Source: Balaenoptera acutorostrata (taxonomy: Eukaryota > Chordata > Mammalia > Artiodactyla > Balaenopteridae). Taken from it: 64,000 bases of DNA. Location: assembly GCF_949987535.1 (NCBI RefSeq), contig NC_080075.1, forward strand, positions 55,855,636-55,919,635. The letters run 5' to 3'. Below, piece by piece: positions 13,293 through 28,986 of the stretch (its first letter is position 1; every line of letters begins with the position of its first letter). Under the pieces are notes generated by a model. That model was not told the DNA's origin and did not search any database. It saw nothing but the letters and a program-made list of their open reading frames with translations. Made by a program: the position numbers and the translations under genes.

Positions 13293-14434
13293 TATTTATT
13301 TTACATCAAAATTTGACTAGTAGTTTCTTTTCTTTTCTTTTTTTAACATCCTTATTGGAGTATAATTGCTTTACAATGGTGTGTTAGTTTCTGCTGTATA
13401 ACAAAGTGAATCAGCTATACATATACATACATCCCCATATCTCCTCCCTCTTGCATCGCACCGAGCTGGTCTCCCTATGCCATGCGGCTGCTTCCCACTA
13501 ACTATCTATTTTACATTTGGTAGTGTATATATGTCCATGCCACTCTCTCACTTCGTCCCAGCTTACCCTTCCCCCTCCCCGTGTCCTCAAGTCCATTCTC
13601 TATGTCTGCAACTTTATTCATGTCCTGCCCCTAGGTTTTTCAGAACCATTTTTTTTTTTTTAGATTCCATATATATGTGTTAGCATATGGTATTTGTTTT
13701 TCTCTTTCTGACTTACTTCACTCTGTATGACAGACTCTAGGTCCATCCACCTCACTACAAATAACTTAATTTCGTTTCTTTTTATGGCTGAGTAATATTC
13801 CATTGTATATATGTGCCACATCTTCTTTATCTATTCATCTGTCAATGGACACTTAGGTTGCTTCCATGTCCTGGCTATTGTAAATAGAGCTGCAATGAAC
13901 ACTGTGGTACATGACTCTTTTGGAATTATGGTTTTCTCAGGGTATATGCCCAGTAGTGGGATTGCTGGGTCGTATGGTAGTTCTGTTTTTAGTTTTTTGA
14001 GGAACCTCCATACTGTTCTCCATAGTGGCTGTATCAATTTACATTCCCACCAACAGTGCAAGAGGGTTCCCTTTTCTCCACACCCTCTCCAGCATTTGTT
14101 TGTAGATTTTTTGATGATGGCCATTCTGACTGGTGTGAGGTGATACCTCATTGTAGTTTTGATTTGCATTTGTCTAATGATTAGTGATGTTGAGCATCCT
14201 TTCATGTGTTTGTTGGCAATCTGTGTATCTTCTTTGGAGAAATGTCTATTTAGGTCTTCTGCCCATTTTTTGGATTGGGTTGTTTGTTTTTTTGATATTG
14301 AGCTGCATGAGCTGCTTGTAAATCTTGGAGAGTAATCCTTTGTCAGTTGCTTCGTTTGCAACTATTTTCTCCCATTCTGAGGGTTGTCTTTTCATCTTGT
14401 TTATGGTTTCCTTTGCTGTGTAAAAACTTTTAAG
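13293..14434 (-). mobile_element. L1 LINE 3' fragment, 5'-truncated
   Basis: This is a cetartiodactyl-type L1 3' end in minus orientation. The frame at 14,361-13,831 encodes the ORF2 C-terminal region ('[20 protein letters not shown]', '[20 protein letters not shown]', '[13 protein letters not shown]'), ending early after 'CPLTDE'. The 3' UTR runs to an A-rich tail at ~13,325-13,345. About 50 bp are missing near 13,456, compared with the copy at 16.0 kb. Candidate 14-bp duplications with one mismatch flank 13,293-14,434 (13,279-13,292 and 14,435-14,448). Confidence 0.93.
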
Positions 14435-16008
14435 CCCCATCCCTTATTGAGTAAACTCTTCCACTTGAGAATCACCTTCCTTTTTGCTGATAACTCCATA
14501 CCCAGCACCGACCTCAGAGTCAGGTGAACAACAGCTCCTTTTTAAAAACATGATGACTGGTTGCCATAGGAAAAGCCACATTTTCTGATGGTTAAGCTGG
14601 GGGGTTACAAGATGATTCCTCATAAGAGTCCTCTCTAGTAAGCAGAGGTCCTTCGGCGAGGTTAAAATATGATTTGCTTTAGAAAAATGAGATGAGCGCA
14701 CCTCTGTCACGTAAAGTGAGATGCGCCATGTTCTACTGAGCAACGGTGGTCTGGGACTTGCTCCTGCAACCGTCGCTACCTGACACTGGCCTCAGAGAAG
14801 AGGTAGCAAACCTCTGAACTTCAGAGGAGAGTCCCTCCTCTCCCCAGCCTCACCCTCTGCCACCCAGATACCGATCTCCATGTCACTTTGGTCACTGTTC
14901 TGCCGTAAAGGAAACTCATGGTGTTGTACGATGCCATCTTGTGCTCCAAGAGCAGCCACACAATGAGGACCCTCAGCCTATTCTAATCGCACAGAAGAGA
15001 ACACTGCTGACGCTGAGGACATCGTTCCTGCTCCCTCACTCATTCACCAAGAGGGCAGGGAAGCAGAGCCTCCGCTCTGGCTCTCCAGGTCCACCACGTA
15101 CAGGGGGTTCACAGGGTCCCTACAACCGGACTGGATCCCTCCTGGGATGTCAGACCTCTTGGCAACGTGTCCAAAGAAAGCAAGCTCGTGTGGATCCCTG
15201 CCTAGGAAACCAGCTCAGTGGGTGAAAGAGATGGCACAGCTGCTAGACGCAGGGGAAGAGGGGGGGCTCTCCCCACAGAGGGGATACAACGTGATGTCAG
15301 AGCAAGTCCCCACTGGACTGGGAGTCGCAGAGATGAGACGGTAAGTTCGACTTGGCCAATACCAAGTATCTGTGGGCAAAAGACTTACTTCTCTGAAACG
15401 TGACTTTCTCACTGGTGCAAAAAGACTAGAAGAGAGAATTTTTAAAAAATCTTCCAACCCTCCAATTCTGAGAGTGACAACCTACCGGTTGTGAGGCCCT
15501 CTGACAGGTACCATGGAAGATAAAGAGATATAGGGTACATTTCTCATTAATCCAGGATCATGCTCATGTGGAGAAAAGAGGAAAGCTGACCTCGTGACTG
15601 ACCCTCTATTATCACACTGGATTCTGCGCGTGTACACATACACACACATGCACGGACCCACAAATATCAGGCAATACATACTAGATATCCTTGTTTTGGA
15701 TGTGTGTTAAGTGCTATACTTGTTCAGAAAAGAGATTTCCAGATCTTCAGGAGCTATTTTATATTCTCCTGAGAGATTTCAGAGGGTTAGGAAAAATTTC
15801 ATTAGATCAGTGTTTGGAACGGGTAGTGACAGTGAGGTAAAGCTTGGGATCACATCATTGGGAAATAGTAGATTAAGTAAAGGTAATATATATATTTTTC
15901 CATTGCAGGTCTCCTCAGCAACTTTGACAAGCAAATGTATGTTGAGACACTCTAAGAGAGGTCAAGACTGCAGTGTCCCAAATTATGGGCCACAGAGTCT
16001 TTCATTCT

Positions 16009-16277
16009 TTTTTTTTTCTTTTAACATCTTTATTGGAGTATAATTGCTTTACCATGTTGTTAGTTTCTGCTGTATAACAAAGTGAATCCCCTATACGTAT
16101 ACATATATCCCCATATCTCCTCCCTCTTGTGTCTCCCTCCCACCCTCCCTATCCCACCCCTCTAGGTGGTCACAAAGCACCGAGCTGATCTCCCTGTGCG
16201 ATGCAGCTGCTTCCCACTAGCTATCTATTTTACATTTGGTAGTGTATATATGTCCATGCCACTCTCTCACTTCGTCC
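16009..16277 (-). mobile_element. L1 LINE 3' UTR fragment, short
   Basis: This is the same L1 family and orientation as the copy at 13.3 kb, truncated to its last ~270 bp of 3' UTR. A T-rich tail (plus strand) starts at 16,009. Imperfect 10-bp flanks CTTTCATTCT (15,999-16,008) and CTTTTATTCT (16,278-16,287) look like target-site duplications. Confidence 0.92.
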
Positions 16278-16339
16278 CTTTTATTCTGAAAAGTTTCTCA
16301 AGTGAGGAAGGTTCAGAGAACTACCCTGTGGGAAACAGT

Positions 16340-16450
16340 GTACCAAAGAGACTGTAAATTCCCTGAGGTCGGGGACTGGGCCTTGCTCACCACTGTCTCC
16401 CCCCAGCACGTGGCACGACACTGGGCACGTGGAAAGGACTCAATAAAATA
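16340..16450 (+). mobile_element. L2-like 3' tail fragment
   Basis: 'aaattccctgaggtcgggga' and 'cgtggaaaggactcaataaa' fit the terminal part of L2. It sits just after the L1 fragment at 16.0 kb. Confidence 0.6.
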
Positions 16451-16907
16451 TAATAAAATAAACATTGGCCAAATGACCAAATGAGTAATTGTTGAATTCC
16501 AAGTGGAAAGACTGGCATTCGCAATGAGAGTATGCCAAGGAGCAAGGAATCATCTGTCCAAGGTGGAACCCGTCACTGTCTGGGCTCCAGATGGATGCGG
16601 GTAAGCGTTTCAGGTGAGGCTGCCTTTGCCTCCTCAAGGAGCCAAGGGCTACAAATCCTTAAGGCATCCTGAAAGACTTTCACTCATTTTATTCCCCAAA
16701 ATGGGGTAATAAAAGAGCTTCATGAAGAATGTTGGCATTTCTCTTCTTTACTAAGAATAAGTAACAAATGAGTTAAGGATACTCATCGGTCAGACTCCAT
16801 AATGTACTTACAGATTATTTTCATTTCTTTACTGCCACCTTCTGGTCCCCAGGCACCTACTTGGTAGTTTTAAAATGCTACCTTACATTTGCGGTTCACG
16901 ATGGCAT

Positions 16908-17032
16908 CCTATTTTTTTTTTTTTTTTGTCATGCCATATCGCTTGTGGGATCTTAGTTCCCAGACCACAGATCGAACCCAGGCCGGCAGTGAAAGCGTCG
17001 AATCCTAACCACTGGACCGCCAGGGAATTCCC
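16908..17032 (-). mobile_element. CHR-type tRNA-derived SINE
   Basis: The reverse complement begins 'ggggaattccctggcggtcc' and contains the Pol III box B-like 'gttcgatctg' region, ending in an A-tail (T-run at 16,912-16,927). Perfect 11-bp duplications CACGATGGCAT flank it at 16,897-16,907 and 17,033-17,043. This family is shared by cetaceans, hippos and ruminants. Confidence 0.95.
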
Positions 17033-17373
17033 CACGATGGCATTTTAAGCACTTGTTCACATCCTTTACCTCATATGACATTATACAGGTTAGATGTGGT
17101 TTGGGTAGCCTTTACTCTTTTTTCATTTCATCTGAAGGCCATAAAGAACTTAAGGGATTTGCCTAGTGACAGAAAGTTAGGAGCTGAGAAAGGACTAACC
17201 ATGCCTGTTGTTTTCTCCAAGGAGCAAACACTGGGGTTAGTCATTCGGCTTTGTCCAGTTACATTTGCAAAGACTTCTATCGCCCTTTCATCCCTTCACA
17301 AGCACAACCTTGAACGGAAAATCCCTTGCCCTTAAAAAAGAGAATACTGTTCAAATATACCTTGATCTTTTCA

Positions 17374-17700
<327 letters not shown>

Positions 17701-17959
17701 TCAACCAAAACCATCCCGTAAGTCTATACTTGTAGGGAATCAAAAGAAACCCAAGTCAACATCAAATGCTTTAAAAACTAACTCCTTTTTTTCTTTAATT
17801 TTAAATAGCATAATAGTATTTAAAATGTAAAGACTACCCATCCTAATACAGCTACTACAATTTATTTATTTTTAATCTCTAACAGTGTCCAGGCAAAGAA
17901 AAGTTCAATGCACATCTATTAAATAATTACTCATATGTTCATATAATTTGTCATACTTG

Positions 17960-18560
17960 CAATTAGAGTACAGCAAATAGATTTGTTTTTAACTGAACAT
18001 TATTTCATAAGCATTTCTCTACATGGTCTCCACCATATCATGGTTGTTGATACTCAATTCAAGTATATCAGTAACAGTTTAACCATTTACCTCATATTAG
18101 ACACTTGAGTTACATCTAATTATTAAGTATTATATAAATAAACTGCATCAAGCATTTTTATACATATAATTTTTTCTTTCTTTTATACCACAGTTTTAAG
18201 ATGGAAAGCCTTAGAAGTGGATTATAGAGTTAAATATTTTGCACATTTCCTAACTGACTTTCAAAGAGGATGTGCAATTTAATCTGCCACTAGCAATGTA
18301 GAAATGCTTTAGTTTCATGCAAATTTACCAACAGTGGGTGCTTTCACTTAAAAAACATTTTTGCTCATGTCATGGGTGTGAAATGTTACCTCAATGCTGT
18401 TTTAATTTGTAATGAAACTAAAAATATTTGTTTTCTAATTATATTTATTTTTTGTGCGAATTATTTGTCAATTTCCTCCGTCTAGTTATCTATTTTCTTA
18501 CACATCTGTATGACTTTGGTATATAAAGTTACTACCACTTTACTTTTTGCCAATGTTTTT
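17960..18560 (-). mobile_element. Diverged L1 remnant
   Basis: AT-rich sequence with scattered matches to the L1 ORF2 C-terminal coding region in reverse orientation ('ttatttcataagcatttctc', 'cttagaagtggattatagag', 'cctcaatgctgttttaattt'). The ends are uncertain. Confidence 0.6.
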
Positions 18561-19934
18561 CTAAGACTGTTTTATGATTTTCTGTTATCTTTTTCTATTG
18601 AACAGGGTCCCCTATCTTATGTAGTCGAATCTGTCCTTGTTTACCTTTATGGTTTCCTCTATAGCTTTAAAGCTGGGAATGTGATTCCTTCTCTAGAGAG
18701 CAAATTAACAGTTCTATTTTCTTAAAGTTTTCCTATCATTTGATATTTTTGCACTCATTTCCCTATAAATGTGACAAGACTTTCTCCCATTAAATAACTC
18801 CTAAGTACAGTATTCTAGTAGAGCTAAAGAACAGTAACTCAGAGACTTCACGAGGGTGTTCAGGATGTTACCCTGAAGACCTTTGTCATGACATATAGTA
18901 CAAACTCTTTAAAACTGGCTCAAACTTTGGCTGCAATTTCTCTGAAGAAGCAACCTAAATACTCTGGAGTCATCAGAGTTCCCATCCTGCTTATACCCTA
19001 TGGAAAGCTGGAAACTCTGAGCCTGCTTCTTTCCCCTTGAATCTTGCTTAAAATTTAACCAGGTCCTGCTCACATCCCAGAGTTATGCCTCCTCAGAGGA
19101 CTGGGGTCTGTTTCTTATTTAACCAGTCTCCAAAGAATGTGATTGCTTCAGCTTTTGCCATTTAAGCCAATACCAGTTCCTTTCCTGCCACTGCGATCTC
19201 AGGATGAGATGGGGCAGGTGAGATGGGTTAAGAACCGGGTCTCATAGCCTGGGGGTTCCAGAGAGCCACTCCCTTCAGAGAGAAGTGGAGCAGGTCTGCA
19301 GCTCAGCCTGCAAAAGTCCAGGACGCGTGAGGGCACGGGACCCCTGGGAGCTCCCAGAGCCAGGCACCTGGGCCCCAGAGCACCGGCGCTCTGCTCTGGG
19401 AGGTCCTGGAAAGATGACTCCCATAGACCCCCAGGCATGGCTTTGTGAAGAGCAGGAATAATCAAGGGTCTGAACTGAAGTGTTAACCAGCTTCCTAGGC
19501 TCTCTGCCCTTCCATCTTCTTTCTAAAATAAACCGGGATTATTTTTCCATCTCACCCCACCTTCAGAATGCTGGCTGATCACTGCAAATGCTTTAGCGGG
19601 CACACTCTGCACCCACGCCCCACATGGCTGTGTCGGGCTCGGGGTGAGCAGGAGAGGGAGAATGGAACCGAGGGCAGTGGCCCCTCATTCAAGACATGAG
19701 ACAGTTGTGCTCAATCTCTTGCCAGGTGCAGAGGATAAACAAGACATTTAGTCAGGGGCAGAAAAGTCAGTTGAATAACATTATATTTCCAAAGTAATAC
19801 ATGCTAAGATTTCCTTTGAGCCCCAAGTTCACTGAGGGCAGAGATTCTAGAGTTCACTTCCAAAGTCTTCATGATGAATTAAAACCAGAATTTCAGACGG
19901 ATCTCTGAAGGGAAGAAAGCTATCGTTACTATTA

Positions 19935-20145
19935 TCGATAATGGCATGCCAAGCACACGTAATGCAATTTAAACCGTTCCAAGTGCTTTCTCCCCCACTC
20001 TCTCACTTGATTCCTATCCCCATTTGACAAACGAGAAAAACCAAATCCCAGAGAGGTGGAATGACTACACTGAAGTCCCACGGCTAGTTAGCAGCAGAAC
20101 CCTGGCTCCTGTCTGCTTGGCCTCAGGCCATTTGCACTCAACAAG
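19935..20145 (-). mobile_element. MIR SINE fragment close to a PRKCE exon
   Basis: The plus strand reads the MIR complement: 'cccatttgacaaacgagaaa' and 'cccagagaggtggaatgact'. It ends about 90 bp from the glycine-loop exon. Confidence 0.7.
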
Positions 20146-20162
20146 GAAGGAAAATATAATCA

Positions 20163-23231
<3,069 letters not shown>

Positions 23232-23328
23232 CTTGGTCACAAGGGGAGGTGGGGGCCGACTTGGATCGATCTTCCTCAGACGGTGAGCTTCCAGAAGCAG
23301 GCTGCGGGGACTCAGCACCAGCAATGAG
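23232..23328 (-). CDS. PRKCE: PRKCE exon: V3 hinge with 14-3-3 site
   Basis: This 97-nt exon encodes ~residues 323-354, '[20 protein letters not shown]' then '[12 protein letters not shown]'. It is the flexible hinge between the regulatory and kinase halves. The 'RSKSAP' motif fits the mode-1 14-3-3 consensus around S346, and S350 in 'TSP' is a proline-directed site; both are known phosphosites of PKC epsilon used for 14-3-3 docking. The acceptor 'ctctctctag' follows a long pyrimidine tract on the gene strand (23,329-23,371). The donor is 'CAAG|gtgaga'. It ends one base into Glu355. Confidence 0.96.
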
Positions 23329-23559
23329 CTAGAGAGAGGGGGAGAAGGAGGGGAGAGAGGGATCAGAAGGGAGCGTGGGGAGTTTCCCTGAGGTCAAAAG
23401 CATCAAGAAACGATGCCAGGGGCCCTAGGAGTCCCTGGCGCACAGTAGCAGTTGCTGAATTGACAATTTGAAGGCAGAGACTCAAGGTTTCATTTGCCAG
23501 TTAAAGGGAAGAAAACAAGAGATGTCAGTTTGCTTGATTTTTATTCTATCCAAATACAG

Positions 23560-23830
23560 CTGACCTTTCCAAGCAAAGCCCAACCTTACCCCTTCCATGA
23601 AACCTCCTTTGCCTACCCAAGAAACGCAAGTTACCTCATCCAGAGCAACTTGACACTTGCCTCTAACAGCCGCTTGCCATTTATTCATTACCTTGTTCAG
23701 CTTTATTTAGTTTGGGGCTCTCTACTCAGGTAGACTGTAGGTTCTTTGAAAGTAAGACCCTATCTAGTATTTGTATTGCCCCTGGTGATTGCACAGAGTG
23801 ATACACATAACAGAAGCTCAATAAACATCT
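23560..23830 (+). mobile_element. L2 LINE 3' fragment
   Basis: 'tagactgtaggttctttgaa' and 'cataacagaagctcaataaa' match the 3' end of L2. Diverged. Confidence 0.7.
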
Positions 23831-24924
23831 TCAGGCGTATCGGTATTTGTCGGCAATTGGCAAATTTTAGCAGGACACCCCCAGTGAAGTCTATTTCCTG
23901 GCATAGATGCTGGCATATCCACTTTAAGTTCCCATTTAAGTCAGAGGTTTAGACTCAGAGATTGCAAGCCCTTCTGCTCCCTTTTACTCTTGATCTACCT
24001 GCTGTGCACACACGTTCTTTCTGGATGATGGACTACTTGCAAGGGGCAATATGAAGGGAACCAAAGCTCTAGCAAGCCTGATGCTCCTGCAAAAAAGCCC
24101 TTTAAGCTTCTGGCCAAGGGGACTTGTCTCCCATCCTCTCGTACTAACTTGAGCTACTATTTGGTTCACTTGACTTTTTCCAGCTTTTGCATTAGAAGCA
24201 TCAAAGCAATAAAAATATCAGGACTGAAGTCCTTTAGTCTTTGACTTTGTTCCTTCCTAAATTTCTCCACGTTGGCTTCTTACCTCCAGGATCTCCCAAA
24301 TCCAGGACAGATAGACAATGCCTGGCTACTGCCATTATGGCCCATGTAAATACAGGGGAGGGGGCAGGTACTGAGTTTTCTCTGAAATGTTTCATGACAA
24401 TAAGGATTATGTCTCAGTTTACTTCTAGCAAGAAACCAAACCATGTCTCCTGAACAGGGCTCTCTGTAGAGCTCATAAATGTGTGTGTTCAACACTGTCA
24501 TCGCAGGGTGTTCGTCTAACCCGCCTCCTCGGTGGGGCCCCAGCATTCTGGGTGCTGACATTCTGCTTGCAACTCCAATGTCTTGGGTCAATAACTGAAG
24601 TCCTGTTTCCACCAGTGGGACTGACAGAGCTGAGAAGAGCCCCCAGAAGCACAAAATCTCACAGTTAACCAGAGAAGAGAATGTTTTTTTCTCCAATCCT
24701 TAAAAAACTGCTTTGTTTATTGGAAAGGTAAGGAAGAAGCAGTTTAAGAAGATGGAAACAACCCAAACCTTCCCATTCAAGGGAAAAGGCTCCTCTGAGA
24801 GGCAGCAGGGAAAAGGCGTGGGCAGCTTCTAAAATGCCCTTCAGAAGGTATTTCAAGGGAAAATTCAGGGACAACATTTAGGAGTCAAGTTGGAGAGGCC
24901 CCAGAGTCAGGCTTGTTTTCTAGT

Positions 24925-24947
24925 AAAAAAAAAAAAAAAAAAAAAAA
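24925..24947 (+). repeat. A-run, ~23 nt
   Basis: A homopolymer in intron sequence. I do not recognise a retrotransposon body directly upstream of it. Confidence 0.9.
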
Positions 24948-25617
24948 GCCTGATACTGGGCAACAAGGGCCACCCACCCCCACCAGGATTTCTTGCCCAG
25001 TTAACATGGTTCCAATTTTCTCATAACTTAGTCTTTCAGAGAATTCTTACATTTTCTAGGCTAGGAGCCAAGGCTAAGAAGGGCCTTCAAACAAAATGCT
25101 ACGGATACCTTTAGCTCTATTTACACCTGTGGGCCCTGACTTACCAAAATAACATTTTAGCAAATGGATCTCTTCCTACTGACATTCAGAATGTCACACG
25201 GATAGAGACAGGGCTTTGGTCTCCAAAGACAGGCCCAGATGTTTCATGTCGCGGGACACAACAATATTCCTCGGGCAGCCGAGTGCTGGCACTATCACAA
25301 ATCTTCTTGGCTTGCTCCCTAGAAAAGAATGTGGTCCCAGCCCTTCATCCATTTATCCTCATTACAGTGATCCCAGAGGCAGAGTCTGAGCACTGACATT
25401 GCTTTCATGCCAGTCCTGGAGGCAGATCGGTCTATTTCCCTGTCTAGAGTTGAGTCTCTTCTGGAGGGGATTCCAGAGTCCTCATTTTGAAGCTGACGTT
25501 CCCCTAAGAAACACCACACTTGAGACTTGCTTAGCTTTTCCCCACCTCTGGAACCGAAGGAGACTGTCATGTTACCTGCCTGACCTTTTCTTTTTTCTTG
25601 AAGCACGTGCTGCTTCA

Positions 25618-25932
<315 letters not shown>

Positions 25933-26524
25933 TTATTTTGTGCTGCTTGTAAAAGGAACACATGTTCATTTGTTAGAATTTGGAAAATGGAGAAAGACAA
26001 AAAAAGAAAAATGAAAGGTCACCCACCATCCCCTCACACAGAACTAAAATCATCCATCAAACCACCATACGGAGATAACCAGTTTATGGATAAATAAAAA
26101 TCACATTGAAATTTCCTTTCAGGGAGCAGAACACTGACTGTAGAACTTAATTGGTTTCTCTGAAGAAAGTTCATTTGGATGTTGAACCCAAATGGGTCCC
26201 CCGTACTCAGTTCACTCTATTACTCTGCTGAAATGTGGGAATATTCCCGAGAGAGGAATGCCCACAGTACAGCCTATCAAGATGCTCATCTGAAAACAAG
26301 GAGACTGAATGAGGTGACCTCCAAGGCCCCTTTCAAATCCAAAATCTGGGCTCAAAGGAACAAAGGCCATGCTTGAATGTCTTTGTTTTGTCCACATCAC
26401 TTCGTTGTCCTTGGTGTAGGACATCAAAGGCGAAGACGTAAACTGTCTGGGTTTCCAGTCCAGCACGTAAGGAGCTTGGAAGTTGTTGGTCTGCCCTAAT
26501 GAATAAAAAGCTGAACAAACTGGA

Positions 26525-28163
26525 AAATCAACAACTCTTCTTAAGATTTATCAGAGAAGTAAGGTCACAGGGCAAACCGCTGCCCTGAGGGAGAGACAGA
26601 CAGGTAACTATATGAATCACAACTTAGTGGAGCAGAAACTCCCGAGCCGCAGCCCCGTGGAAACCAGCGCAGGGTAGGGAAGCTGGCACTGAAATTGGCG
26701 AACTGCTGGGGTCCCAGAGTGGACAGGTCTGAGAGTCAAAGACTCTAGGCTGACCCCGTCATAGGGGTCCCCGCACTTGGGGGAGCTTTACCTCTAGTTG
26801 TCTGACCAGGTTTCTCACAGTGAATACTGGAGAAAAATTCCCTCCTGCTTATGACAGGGGGAGAGGGAAAGGATTTTGAAACATACCAGAGCACCCTGTT
26901 CTTAACAAGGCCTACTCTCAGGAGAAGCTATTTCGCCACAGACTGGACTATTGTAGTTTTATCAGATCCTAAGCAACATGGGGGAAGGGAAATACCAACT
27001 CCAGTCCATGCTAGCTATCCTGTCCCACATAGGTGGGGGGGGGGGACCCTGAGAAACATGTGTAAGGCTCATACTTCAGAGGCACAGGCTCACAGAAAGA
27101 CTAAGATCTAATCATAGGACTACAGAATGCTTCCCCTCCCCCAACACCTTAGCACCATGTTACTAAAGGCCTTTTATTGCAGTTCCTGTTACCCAACACA
27201 TCGTGTCTGACGATCAGAAAAAAAAAAAAAAAAATTACAAGGCATACTAAACGGCAAAAAACTGTTTGAAGAGACAGGGCAAGCAGCAGAACCAGACTGA
27301 GACATGGCAGGGATGTTAGAATAACCAGACCAGGAATTTACAACAACTATGATTGATATGTTACAGGCTCTAATCAATAAAGTAGACAGCATGTAAGAAC
27401 AGATGGGCAAGCAGAGAGATGGAAATTCTAAGAAAGACTCAGAAGGAAATGCTGGAACTCAAAAACACTGTAACAGAAACGAAGAAGGTCACTGATGGGC
27501 CCATTAGTAGAATGGACATAACTGAGAAAAGAATCTCTGAGGCTGAGGATATGTCAATAGAAACTTCCAAAACAGAAAAGCAAGGGAAACATACTGAAAA
27601 AAAGGAAAAGAATATCTAAGAAATGTGGAATGATTACAAAAGGTGTAACATATGTGTATGGGAATACTAGAAGGACAAAAAAGGGAAAAATGAACAAAAG
27701 AAATATTTGAAGCAAAAATGACTGAGAGTGCCCTCAAATTAAAGTCAGACACCAAACCACAGACCCAGTAAGCTTAGAGAACACCAAGCAGGATAAATGA
27801 CAAAAATCAAAACCAATAACAAACTACACCTAGGCATATCATATACAAGCTGCATAAAATCAAAGATAAAGAAAAATAATCCTGAAAGAAACCAGAAGGA
27901 AATAACACCTTACCTACAGAGAAGCAAAGATAAGAATTACATCTGACTTCTTCTCAGAAACCACATAAGCAAGAAGAGAGTACAGTGAAATATTTAAAGT
28001 ACTGAGAGGGAAAAAAAAATTGCAGAATTCTGTAGCCTGTGAAATTATCCTTCAAAAGTGAAGGAGAAATAAAGACTTTCTCAGACAAATAAAAATTGAG
28101 GGAATTTGTTGCCAATAGACCTGCCTTGCAAGAAATGTTAAAAGAAGTTCTTCAGGCAGAAGG
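26525..28163 (+). mobile_element. L1 LINE, 5' part (5' UTR and ORF1 remnant)
   Basis: This is the first part of a decayed L1 of an old mammalian subfamily (L1MA/L1MB-like). Its 5' UTR-like stretch starts near 26,525; that edge is approximate. ORF1-derived sequence begins near 27,230. A short readable ORF1 piece, 'METEKRISEAEDMSIETSKT'-like, lies around 27,419-27,619, in the coiled-coil and RNA-binding region. Further ORF1 sequence ('AEGEIKTFSDK'-type region, ~28,060-28,110) continues to the retrocopy insertion point. Several stops break the frame. The element resumes at 30,864. Confidence 0.88.
28145..28163 (+). repeat. 5' target-site duplication of the PLEKHF2 retrocopy
   Basis: AAGTTCTTCAGGCAGAAGG lies just before the retrocopy and is repeated with 17 of 19 bases matching at 30,845-30,863 after the A-tail. 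The site is inside L1 ORF1-downstream sequence, next to a 'TTAAAA' that resembles the L1 endonuclease target. Confidence 0.9.
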
Positions 28164-28951
28164 GGAGAGGCAGCATGTGGAAAGGAGGGCCTCTGGAGTG
28201 TGGAGTTCCCGAGTTTGGAGGCTATTAGCAAAAGATGGTGGCTCGCTTGGCAAACAGTGAAGCAAATACTAGATGTAAAAATATAGTAGAAAACTGTTTT
28301 GGAGCTGCTGGCCAACCCTTAACTATACCTGGACGGGTTCTTATTGGAGAAGGAGTATTGACTAAGTTGTGCAGAAAAAAAGCCTAAAGCAAGGCGGTTT
28401 TTCTTATTTAATGATATTCTTGTATATGGCAATATTGTCATCCAGAAGAAAAAATATAACAAATAACATATTATTCCCCTGGAAAATGTCACAATTGATT
28501 CTATCAAAGATGAGGGAGACTTGAGGAATGGATGGCTGATCAAGACACCAACTAAATCATTTGCAGTTTATTCTGCCACTGCCACTGAGAAATCAGAATG
28601 GATGAATCACATAAGTGAACGTGTTACTGATTTGCTCTCCAAAAGTGGGAAGACACCCGGTAATGACCATGCTGCTATCTGGGTTCCTGACTCTGAGGCA
28701 ACTGTATGTATGCGCTGTCAGAGAGCAAAATTCACACCTGTTAATCGTCGCCACCACTGCCGCAAATGTGGTTTTGTTGTCTGTGGGCCCTGCTCTGAAA
28801 AGAGACTTCTTCTTCCCAGCCAGTCCTCTAAGCCTGTGAGGATTTGTGACTTCCACTATGACCTGCTTTCTACTGGGGATGTGGCCAGGTGCCAGCCTAC
28901 TAGATCAGACTCTTATAGTCAGTCATTGAAGTTTCCTTTAAATGATGTATC

Positions 28952-28986
<35 letters not shown>

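Noticed and set aside
13831..14361. A 176-codon protein-coding gene
   Set aside because: The peptide is the C-terminal region of L1 ORF2 and ends at a premature stop inside a truncated element.
19199..19465. GC-rich open frame in the intron
   Set aside because: No recognisable domain, no splice sites in phase with PRKCE, and composition alone explains the open frame.
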